In this document: in pieces, positions 1 through 5,918 of the stretch | Layout of the letters: every line of letters begins with the position of its first letter | Numbering within the stretch: the first letter of the stretch is position 1 | Origin: Candidatus Acidiferrum typicum | GTDB taxonomy: Bacteria > Acidobacteriota > Terriglobia > Acidiferrales > UBA7541 | Direction of reading: 5' to 3' | DNA: 6,209 nucleotides | NCBI GenBank assembly: GCA_025463105.1 | Contig: JAOAPW010000194.1 | Coordinates: forward strand, 1-6,209 | Notes under the pieces: generated by a model | Told to the model about the DNA's origin: nothing | The model's input: only the letters and a program-made list of their open reading frames with translations | The model's database searches: none | Program-made: the position numbers and the translations under genes

Positions 1-1923
1 ACATTGGCGCTCACGCAGAACTGGACCAAGACCTTCATCCATGACTCGCGACTCTTGTTTTCACGAAGCCGTTCCGAGACGCTCAATCAATTTGCCTTCA
101 ATACGAACATCGCCGGGGACCTCGGTATCAACTCGGCGAACGGAGGAGTTTCGACCAATCCAATTGATTTCGGCGTGCCGCAGCTCAACTTCCTGAATTT
201 CTCCGGGGCCGGCGATCCCGTGCCCTCTTTGACGCGCAACCAGACCTACCGTTACGTGGACACATTCAGCATTCTGAAATCAAAGCACACCATCAAGACT
301 GGCTTTGAAATCCGCAAGATCGATACCAACGCTCGTACGGATCCCACGCCGCGCGGTGCGTTTACGTTCGATGGATCGCAAACCGCTCTTCTCGATTCCA
401 ACGGAAAGCCTCTCTCGGGCACGGGATCCGATTTCGCCGATTTTCTTCTAGGTTTGCCGCAGGCTACCAGCGAGCGGTTCGGCGCGTCGAGCACGTATTT
501 CCGCAGCTGGGGCTACGTGGCTTATGCGCAGGATGACTGGCACATGATCCCGCAATTCACGCTGCAATATGGAATTCGTTATGAAGCCACGACGCCGCCT
601 GTCGAGATTAACAACCGAATCGCGAACCTCGATGTAAGCCCCGATTTCACGGCGGCGCAAGTCGTTACGCCCGGCCAGAGCGGGCCGTACAGCGGCGGTA
701 TTCCTCCGTCATTGATTCGCGGGGATTACAATAACGTGTCGCCGCGCATTGGCATCGCCTGGCAGCCACCGGGAAAATGGTTTACCGGCCGGAACCAGAC
801 GACCGTGCGCGCGGGATACGGAATTTTTTACAACGGCTCGATCTACAGCCAACTGGACTCCGCGATGGCCAGCCAGCCGCCATTCGCCGAAGCGCAATCG
901 CGACAGACGAGTTCCGCGACGCCGCTTACACTCAGCAATGCTTTTCCTCCGGCCAATTCGTCGCAAATTTCAAATACCGTGGCGGTGAATCCGAACTATC
1001 GTGTGGGGTACGCGCAAATCTGGAATTTTTCAATCGAGCGCCAGCTTCCGGGCAACACCAGCCTGGAGCTGACATATACCGGCACAAAGGGCACGAACCT
1101 GGACATGCTCTTCGGATTCAGCCGATTCACAGGCACGGTGCAGAACGCGCTTGGATTTACGTACGACACTTCCGGCGCGTCATCGAGCTATAACGGCCTG
1201 CAGGTGCGGGTGCAACGGCGCTTTACGAAGGGACTGATGATCAACGGCACGTACACGTACTCGAAATCGCTCGATGACGCCAGCTCGATCGGAGGCGGCG
1301 GGCAGGTGGTCGTGCAGGATATTAATAATCTGAGCGCCGAGCGCGGACTATCCTCGTTCGATATGCGCCATCAGTTCCGCGCGAATTATATGTACGAGCT
1401 TCCTTTCGGCGATCGCAAACGATGGGCAACAAAAGGATGGGAAAAATCGCTGCTGGGCAGTTGGCGCTTCAGCGGATCGTTTACGGCGCCCAAGGGCACG
1501 CCCTATACGGCGCGCGTGGCGATTGGCGCTTGCTCGCTTATTCCGGGAGTTTATTCCGAACGCGCCAATCAAGTGGGAGATCCCAATCTGCCGGTCAGTG
1601 AACGCACCACCACCGAGTGGTTCAATACTTCCGCGTTTGTCCAGCCCCTTGGGCTCGGCGGCGTTCCCACTTGCATTGGCGATGCGTCGCGCAATTCGAT
1701 CGAGGGACCGGGATTGTTCACCTGGAATGCAGCACTCGCGAAAACAGTGCCTTTTGGACGCGACGGGCAGCGGCGCCTGGATTTTCGCGTGGATACCACC
1801 AACTTGCTGAACCACGTGAATTACTCCGGAATTTCGACGGTCGTGAATTCCGCCACATTCGGCAGCGTCACCGGCGCAGGCGCCATGCGCAGCTTCTCGT
1901 TCACAACGCGGGTGAACTTCTGA
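1..1923 (+). CDS. TonB-dependent receptor, Oar-like, C-terminal part (5' truncated by window)
   Basis: This is the outer-membrane beta-barrel part of an Oar-like TonB-dependent receptor. The frame is open from base 1 (the first codon ACA reads Thr), so the gene starts upstream; the TTG at 4 is internal. About 640 residues are visible. Family members are usually about 1000-1200 residues, so the signal peptide, the carboxypeptidase-regulatory-like domain and most of the plug should lie outside the window. Barrel landmarks seen in order are AQDDW near residue 178 followed by LQYGIRYE, VSPRIGIAW, VRAGYGIFYN, LELTYTGTKGTNL, YNGLQVRVQRRF, INGTYTYSKSLDDASS, DMRHQFRANYMYELPFG, GSWRFSG, EWFNTSAF and LDFRVDTTNLLNHVNY. 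The protein ends in RSFSFTTRVNF, a terminal Phe in an alternating aromatic strand as expected for BAM-dependent insertion. The substrate cannot be told; relatives are assumed to take up oligosaccharides or other large ligands. The stop overlaps the next start by one base. The family call is firm; the ligand is unknown. Confidence 0.93.
   Translation, partial: TLALTQNWTKTFIHDSRLLFSRSRSETLNQFAFNTNIAGDLGINSANGGVSTNPIDFGVPQLNFLNFSGAGDPVPSLTRNQTYRYVDTFSILKSKHTIKTGFEIRKIDTNARTDPTPRGAFTFDGSQTALLDSNGKPLSGTGSDFADFLLGLPQATSERFGASSTYFRSWGYVAYAQDDWHMIPQFTLQYGIRYEATTPPVEINNRIANLDVSPDFTAAQVVTPGQSGPYSGGIPPSLIRGDYNNVSPRIGIAWQPPGKWFTGRNQTTVRAGYGIFYNGSIYSQLDSAMASQPPFAEAQSRQTSSATPLTLSNAFPPANSSQISNTVAVNPNYRVGYAQIWNFSIERQLPGNTSLELTYTGTKGTNLDMLFGFSRFTGTVQNALGFTYDTSGASSSYNGLQVRVQRRFTKGLMINGTYTYSKSLDDASSIGGGGQVVVQDINNLSAERGLSSFDMRHQFRANYMYELPFGDRKRWATKGWEKSLLGSWRFSGSFTAPKGTPYTARVAIGACSLIPGVYSERANQVGDPNLPVSERTTTEWFNTSAFVQPLGLGGVPTCIGDASRNSIEGPGLFTWNAALAKTVPFGRDGQRRLDFRVDTTNLLNHVNYSGISTVVNSATFGSVTGAGAMRSFSFTTRVNF
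1910..1915 (+). promoter_or_regulatory. Ribosome binding site of the VWFA gene, inside the receptor's end
   Basis: GGGTGA lies seven bases before the ATG at 1923, within the last codons of the receptor gene. GGTGA can pair with the UCACC part of the 16S 3' end (extended Shine-Dalgarno AAGGAGGTGATC). It supports choosing 1923 as start. No AGGAGG-type site is present, so re-initiation after the overlapping stop is probably also important. Confidence 0.45.
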
Positions 1924-4133
1924 TGCGCGCGCGAATAAACAGATTTCAACAAGCGTTGGCGATACTTGCTGCTGTTTGCCTGCTCACCTCCTCCTTGGGC
2001 GCGCAAAATTCGCAAGCTCCGGCCGTCAATCCTCGCCAAGCCCCTGCTCCGCCACTTACGCCGCTGCCATTGGGGAAAGGGACGATTCGATCCACGGTCG
2101 ACCTCGTCGAAATCGATGTACAAGTGACCGGCAAAAATGGCAAGCCAATCAAGGGATTGAACCAGGATCAGTTCTCCCTCACCGAAGATGGCAAATCACA
2201 AAAAATCTCCTCGTTTGAATACCATGACATCGAAAAAATTGAAACCACCCCCACAGCTGACGAAACTCCCGTAACGATTCCGCTCGGCACTATCGCTTCC
2301 CCTGACGCGATTAAGACACAAGTTCGAGACCACCGCCTGATCGTGCTGTTTTTCGACATGAGTTCGCTGGAATCCGAAGATCTGCTGCGCTCAACGCGCG
2401 CTGCGGATAAATTCCTGCGCGAACAGATGACTTCGGCAGATCTCGTCGCCGTGGTTGCTTTCGGCAACACACTGAAAGTGGTCGCGAATCTCACGAATGA
2501 CCGCAAACTTTTGCAGGATGCCGTCGCCGCACTCGTGCCGGGCCATGAAGCAGCTCTTGCCTCGCTCGCTGACGCCGCTACGCCGGACGGAGAAATTTCG
2601 TCGAGTGAGGACACCGGCGCGGCATTCACCGCGGACGACACGGAGTTCAATGTTTTCAACACCGACCGCAAACTCGCGGCCGTCGAAGCAGTTGCCAACA
2701 TCCTGGGCGGGATTCCCGGGAAAAAAGCCATGATCGAATTCACCGGCGGCGTGACGCAGACAGGCGAAGAAAATCGCTCGCAGCTTACCGCCGCCACCAA
2801 TGCCGCCAACCGCGCCAACGTGTCAATCTACAGCGTGGATTCACGCGGACTGATGGCCCAGATCCCGGGCGGTGACGCCTCCACCGGCGCGGCGTCCGGC
2901 AATTCGATGTACACAGGAGCGGCCGTCTATCAGCAATCGCAGGCCCGCCAGGATTCGCGGGAAACTCTCGCGACTCTCGATGGAGATACCGGCGGACGTT
3001 CTTTCTTCGATGTCGGTGATTTCGGAAAAATATTTGATCAAGTACAAAGCGACAGCTCCGGCTACTACCTGCTCGGCTATTACAGCACGGACTCGGCGCG
3101 GGATGGCCGCTGGCGGCGCATTCACGTGAAAGTAAATCTGCCGTCGGGGGCGCGCTTGCGAGTTCGCGAAGGCTACTATGCGCCCAAAGATTTTGGCGTC
3201 TTTACCACCGAAGATCGGGAACGCCAGCTCGAAGAAGCCATGCTCTCGCCGACGCCCGAAGTGGAATTGCCGCTGGCCGTGGAGACCGCGCAATTTCGCA
3301 TCGATAAGGATCAGGTCTTCGTGCCTATCGCGGCAAAGCTCGCTCCCAGCGCGCTGCAGTGGGCTCAGAAACGCGGCAGCCGCGAAACGGCGTTTGATTT
3401 CGCGGCAGAGGTGCGCGACAGCAGCACGAATCGCGTTGTCGGAGCGCTACGTGACACAATTACAGTGAATCTTGCCACCGAACGCTTCGAGCAAATTCAG
3501 CAGCGCGCCCTCGTGTATCAGGGCGGCATGCTCCTCGCGCCGGGCACGTACAAATTGAAATTCCTGGCGCGTGAAAATCAGTCAGGACGCATCGGCACAT
3601 TCGAGGAGCAGCTCTCGCTCGCGCCCGCTCTGCCGAATCAGTTGCAGTTGAGCAGCGTGCTGCTTTCCAGCCAGGTCGAAGAGGTCAAAAAAACATCGGA
3701 AGTAAAAACGCAAGCTCTGGCTGCGGACGCGAAGATGGAATCATCGCCGCTCGAAGTCGGCGGCGAACGCATCATTCCCAGCGTTACGCGCACGTTCACC
3801 GATCAGCAGACGCTTTACGTTTTCTTTCAGGCTTACTTGCCGCAAAAAGCCGAAGCATCTTCGTTGCGCGCGGGCCTGGTATTTTTCCGCAATGGCCAGC
3901 GCCTCTCGGACACACCGATGATCGAACCGGCTGAATACAACGACAAAACTCACACCGCGTCATTCCGCATCAGCTTGCCGCTCAGCGGATTGAATGCGGG
4001 CCGCTACACCGTGCAGGCCATCGTGGTTGATGCCGGAACGACCTTCGCTGCCTTCGCGCGAAATTATTTTGCTTTGCAGCCCGCCACAAAACCCGCCGCA
4101 GCATTGATCGCGCCGTCCGCACCGGAAAACTAG
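1923..4133 (+). CDS. Secreted VWFA-related acidobacterial domain protein (TIGR03436-like)
   Basis: A 736-residue exported protein. ATG 1923 was chosen because a clean signal peptide follows directly: basic start MRARINR, hydrophobic core to about residue 25, cleavage after SLGA at residue 27. There is no lipobox Cys. A Pro/Ala-rich linker (about 30-50) leads into the family's N-terminal strand block (VEIDVQVTGKNGKPIKGL, then FSLTEDGK, about 62-91). The von Willebrand A-type domain covers about 137-380, with LIVLFFDMSS (D145), FNVFNTDRKLAA, PGKKAMIEFTGG, IYSVDSRGL, DTGGRSFF and YYLLGYY. RVREGYYAP (about 413-421) closes this block. Residues about 440-570 and 625-718 look like two beta-sandwich regions, with GTYKLKF and GRYTVQAIVVD. 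The metal site appears degenerate: D145-M-S-S-L instead of DxSxS, and FTGG where many VWA domains have a T/S-D-G. Role unknown; it probably acts in the periplasm or outside the cell in protein binding, perhaps with the coupled receptor. Family call firm, function inferred. Confidence 0.93.
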   Translation: MRARINRFQQALAILAAVCLLTSSLGAQNSQAPAVNPRQAPAPPLTPLPLGKGTIRSTVDLVEIDVQVTGKNGKPIKGLNQDQFSLTEDGKSQKISSFEYHDIEKIETTPTADETPVTIPLGTIASPDAIKTQVRDHRLIVLFFDMSSLESEDLLRSTRAADKFLREQMTSADLVAVVAFGNTLKVVANLTNDRKLLQDAVAALVPGHEAALASLADAATPDGEISSSEDTGAAFTADDTEFNVFNTDRKLAAVEAVANILGGIPGKKAMIEFTGGVTQTGEENRSQLTAATNAANRANVSIYSVDSRGLMAQIPGGDASTGAASGNSMYTGAAVYQQSQARQDSRETLATLDGDTGGRSFFDVGDFGKIFDQVQSDSSGYYLLGYYSTDSARDGRWRRIHVKVNLPSGARLRVREGYYAPKDFGVFTTEDRERQLEEAMLSPTPEVELPLAVETAQFRIDKDQVFVPIAAKLAPSALQWAQKRGSRETAFDFAAEVRDSSTNRVVGALRDTITVNLATERFEQIQQRALVYQGGMLLAPGTYKLKFLARENQSGRIGTFEEQLSLAPALPNQLQLSSVLLSSQVEEVKKTSEVKTQALAADAKMESSPLEVGGERIIPSVTRTFTDQQTLYVFFQAYLPQKAEASSLRAGLVFFRNGQRLSDTPMIEPAEYNDKTHTASFRISLPLSGLNAGRYTVQAIVVDAGTTFAAFARNYFALQPATKPAAALIAPSAPEN

Positions 4134-4148
4134 CGATGCAGGCAGCAG

Positions 4149-4173
4149 CGCGGCCCAAAATGGGCGCCGTTTT
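4149..4173 (+). terminator. Candidate intrinsic terminator after the VWFA gene
   Basis: A GC-rich hairpin begins 15 bases after the stop codon. Its core is GCCCA/TGGGC (4153-4157 with 4161-4165) around an AAA loop. It can be extended by three pairs (4149-4169, 4150-4168, 4152-4167) across single-base bulges. TTTT follows immediately at 4170-4173. The T-run is short and the stem imperfect, so termination could be partial. Position and order fit the end of the receptor-VWFA transcript. Confidence 0.4.
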
Positions 4174-4230
4174 CCAAGATGGTCCTGCCTGAAACAGACG
4201 TTTCGCATTGGAACATTTCGGCGCCCTCAT

Positions 4231-4258
4231 TTGCGAGTCTTAAAATAAAGTCTACAAA
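4231..4258 (+). promoter_or_regulatory. Possible sigma70-type promoter for the HEAT-repeat gene
   Basis: TTGCGA (4231-4236, 4 of 6 to TTGACA) and TACAAA (4253-4258, 4 of 6 to TATAAT) are separated by 16 bases in the most AT-rich stretch of this gap. TAAAAT at 4241-4246 is a better -10 hexamer but has no partner -35. If used, transcription would begin near 4265 and leave an untranslated leader of over 200 bases before the mini-ORF. Matches of this quality occur by chance, so this is tentative. Confidence 0.28.
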
Positions 4259-4297
4259 TACAAACATTGCTGCGCCTTAGCTGAACCGAAAGAGAGC

Positions 4298-4318
4298 GGC
4301 CTTCGCATCGAAACGGCC
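4298..4318 (+). promoter_or_regulatory. Imperfect hairpin in the HEAT-gene leader
   Basis: GGCCTTCG (4298-4305) can pair with CGAA (4309-4312) and GGCC (4315-4318) around a CAT loop, with an AC bulge at 4313-4314. That gives eight pairs. The CCTTCG strand (4300-4305) is also complementary to CGAAGG at 4459-4464, the ribosome binding site region of the mini-ORF. The stem is short and its function is unknown. Confidence 0.3.
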
Positions 4319-4426
4319 TCCCTCGTGCTCTCAATATTCCCGCAGAGACGTAAGACGACAATATCTTGGGGGAAAATTAATATCGCGCGACTTTTGATAC
4401 AAGTTAGTACTTCCCTCAAACCAACG

Positions 4427-4457
4427 GCTCACGGCGAACCACTCATTCGTCGTGAGT
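4427..4457 (+). promoter_or_regulatory. Strong 12-bp leader hairpin upstream of the mini-ORF and HEAT gene
   Basis: GCTCACGGCGAA (4427-4438) pairs without interruption with TTCGTCGTGAGT (4446-4457): ten Watson-Crick pairs and two G-U pairs as RNA, with a 7-nt loop CCACTCA (4439-4445). No T-run follows, so it is not a classic terminator. The stem ends two bases before the CGAAGGA ribosome binding site of the mini-ORF, which places it where it could affect translation or mRNA stability. It could alternatively be a protein-binding inverted repeat in DNA. It does not match a riboswitch class I can name. Confidence 0.5.
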
Positions 4458-4459
4458 AC

Positions 4460-4465
4460 GAAGGA
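4460..4465 (+). promoter_or_regulatory. Ribosome binding site of the 14-codon mini-ORF
   Basis: GAAGGA contains AAGGA, complementary to the 16S 3' end, with 12 bases to ATG 4478 (about 10 when aligned to the full AAGGAGG). Spacing is slightly long but workable. It is a better purine-rich site than those of the two large complete genes, which argues that the mini-ORF is translated. Confidence 0.35.
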
Positions 4466-4477
4466 TTTTGCTACGCG

Positions 4478-4522
4478 ATGACTTGCCCCCGTTGTGCCAA
4501 CTTACTTCTGGGTGATGGATGA
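4478..4522 (+). CDS. Putative 14-residue CxxC leader peptide coupled to the HEAT gene
   Basis: ATG 4478 begins a 14-codon ORF, MTCPRCANLLLGDG, whose TGA (4520-4522) overlaps the ATG of the HEAT-repeat gene at 4519 in the four-base form ATGA. Such overlaps usually mark translational coupling. C3 and C6 form a CPRC knuckle like half of a zinc ribbon. The ORF is preceded by AAGGA and by a strong hairpin. It could be a genuine leader peptide, the remnant of a zinc-ribbon protein, or chance. The frame is also open upstream to a GTG at 4325 (65 codons), but that start has no clear ribosome binding site and the extra residues resemble nothing I recognise. I infer translation only from the overlap and the binding site. 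Confidence 0.35.
   Translation: MTCPRCANLLLGDG
4511..4516 (+). promoter_or_regulatory. GGTGAT ribosome binding site of the HEAT-repeat gene
   Basis: GGTGAT can pair with AUCACC at the 16S 3' end (extended Shine-Dalgarno). Aligned to AAGGAGGTGATC, its GG is six bases from ATG 4519, which is good spacing. The site sits inside the mini-ORF and supports the 4519 start, as does the membrane segment that follows it in the protein. Confidence 0.4.
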
Positions 4523-5727
4523 ATTCCGTTCTAAACCTGCTCCCCAATTTCAATCGCGAAGCGTTATTGACAATGGCGATTCTGGCCTTGCTGGGCGGAG
4601 TCGTAATGCTGCTGGCGTTCAGGTTGGCACGGCGCGCCATTCATCAATTTCGCATTCGCAAGTACGATGAGCTGGCATTCAAGATTCACAGCCAGTGGCG
4701 CGAAATTGTAAGGGGCAGCGTCCCTGCTGAAACGTGGCGCAAGAATCCGATGCAGTGCGAGATCGTGCAGTCGATAATCATCCAGGAAATTGGCGCGGCC
4801 ACCGACAATGACCGCCCAGGCTTGCAAGAGTTCTTGCGCTCCACAGGCTTGATTGATCTCTGCATCGAAAAAGTGAACGGGCGAAATGGATGGGGGCGGC
4901 GGCGCGCGATGCTTGCGCTCGGCGCGATGCGCGTGCCCGAAGCGATCGCTCCGCTTTCCGAGGCGCTGGATGACTGGCAGCTTGATACGCGGATGGCTGC
5001 GGTGAAAGCTCTGGGGCACACGAGACTCGCCGAAGCGGCAGAGCCTATTCTTGAGGCGTTCATGGCTGGCGGCCTGAAGGTGCCGCTCGATCCAATCACC
5101 AACGCGCTCGTGCGCTGCTACGCCGGACATCCCTCAGCCATGCTGCCTTACCTGCGGCGCTCGCGGGGAGAGTCGCGCGAATTGCTGGCGCGCGTGGCGA
5201 GTGAACTGGCCACTGCCGAGATGGCCGATGAAATGGTTGTCCTCGCGGGGGATCCCCGGCCGGAAGTACGGGCAGCCGCCGCCAAGGCCCTCGCCGCGGC
5301 TCCGCTGCCGCTCGCGATCCCTGCGCTTGCTGACCTGGCCCGAGATGAAGTGTGGTTTGTGCGACTCCGAGCGACCATCGCGCTCCACGAAATTCGTCAT
5401 CCGCGCACGATTCCGATTCTCCTGGAAGCGGTGCGCGACTCCAATCGCCTCGTTCGAATGCGCGCGGCATCCACACTTGCCCGGTTCCAACAGGACAGAG
5501 TGGAAATTCTTCAAAGCATTGTCGATTCGCGCGACCGCTACGCATTGCACGCCATGATTTCCGCGCTCGAACTTGGTGGCGGCTTCGAACAGACGTTGAA
5601 TGAACTTTCAGATCCGGTTCTTCACAACGAAGCCGCCGAGCGTTTGCTCTCTGCACTGCGGGAAGGCGCGGCTGGCCTGTGGACCACGCGTCCCGCCGAT
5701 CCTGTCGTGGAAGCCGTCTTTCCATAA
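4519..5727 (+). CDS. Membrane-anchored HEAT-repeat protein
   Basis: A 402-residue protein with one predicted transmembrane helix at about 16-37 (LLTMAILALLGGVVMLLAF), followed by a basic stretch (RLARRAIHQFRIRK). By the positive-inside rule the C-terminal 360 residues face the cytoplasm. Residues about 50-125 are a helical connector with conserved-looking aromatics. From about 127 to 375 come HEAT-type helix pairs, for example RRAMLALGAMRVPEAIAPLSEAL, TRMAAVKALGHTRLAEAAEPI, PEVRAAAAKALAAAPLPLAIPAL, WFVRLRATIALHEI with HPRTIPILLEAV, and RLVRMRAASTLARF. The D..W.VR.RA..AL pattern is typical of bacterial HEAT_2 repeats. No catalytic motif is visible, so it is most likely a scaffold or adaptor at the inner membrane. 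A single ATG follows GGTGAT and overlaps the mini-ORF. The domain call is firm; the partner and pathway are unknown. Relatives with this layout can, as I recall, lie next to glycosyltransferase genes, but none is visible here. Confidence 0.88.
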   Translation: MNSVLNLLPNFNREALLTMAILALLGGVVMLLAFRLARRAIHQFRIRKYDELAFKIHSQWREIVRGSVPAETWRKNPMQCEIVQSIIIQEIGAATDNDRPGLQEFLRSTGLIDLCIEKVNGRNGWGRRRAMLALGAMRVPEAIAPLSEALDDWQLDTRMAAVKALGHTRLAEAAEPILEAFMAGGLKVPLDPITNALVRCYAGHPSAMLPYLRRSRGESRELLARVASELATAEMADEMVVLAGDPRPEVRAAAAKALAAAPLPLAIPALADLARDEVWFVRLRATIALHEIRHPRTIPILLEAVRDSNRLVRMRAASTLARFQQDRVEILQSIVDSRDRYALHAMISALELGGGFEQTLNELSDPVLHNEAAERLLSALREGAAGLWTTRPADPVVEAVFP

Positions 5728-5824
5728 TTCCCCCCGAATAGCAATGACTTCACTATGGTTCGCTTTGAAACAAGTGTGTCACTCCGGCCGCTCTTGCTTT
5801 CGGAAATCGTCGCTTGTCCTATTC

Positions 5825-5840
5825 CCGATTAGGTAATCGG
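5825..5840. repeat. Perfect 6-bp inverted repeat in the gap before the TPR gene
   Basis: CCGATT and AATCGG flank the loop AGGT. No T-run follows on either strand, so a classic terminator is unlikely. It lies about 80 bases before the proposed GTG of the next gene and about 100 after the HEAT stop. It could be a regulator-binding palindrome (ATTAGGTAAT core), an mRNA hairpin, or chance. Nothing else clear was found in the 191-base gap 5728-5918; no good promoter could be assigned. Confidence 0.35.
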
Positions 5841-5918
5841 CTTCAACGTAACGAGTTAGATTCCGCTGATTTGTTTTGCATTTCCAGAGAACGGCGCAAC
5901 TCGTGCTCCCTCCATACC

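Noticed and set aside
1617..1922. Longer start for the VWFA protein (102 extra residues)
   Set aside because: The extension lies wholly inside the receptor gene in another frame, is Arg/His-rich and unlike any domain, and would bury a clear signal peptide that begins at 1923.
2168..2818. 216-codon open frame on the minus strand
   Set aside because: It is antisense to the VWA domain, is Ser/Arg/Ala-rich low-complexity sequence and shows no domain. The plus frame carries strong family motifs throughout.
4325..4477. 65-residue version of the mini-ORF starting at GTG 4325
   Set aside because: There is no convincing ribosome site, the extra residues are unlike a protein domain, and the frame crosses the strong hairpin. 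The ATG at 4478 has an AAGGA site.
4420..4490. Cyclic-di-GMP (GEMM-type) riboswitch
   Set aside because: GGCGAACC, an ACTC/GAGT pairing and ACGAAGG looked faintly like the GEMM core, but the GACGCAAAGCC segment and the second helix with its receptor are missing. The 12-bp hairpin explains the pairing better.
4564..5130. 188-codon open frame on the minus strand
   Set aside because: Antisense to the HEAT-repeat gene and with His/Arg-rich shadow composition; no recognisable domain.
5600..5836. 78-codon plus-strand open frame across the HEAT gene's end
   Set aside because: It overlaps the HEAT gene out of frame, has no ribosome site or recognisable motif, and continues into the gap only by chance.
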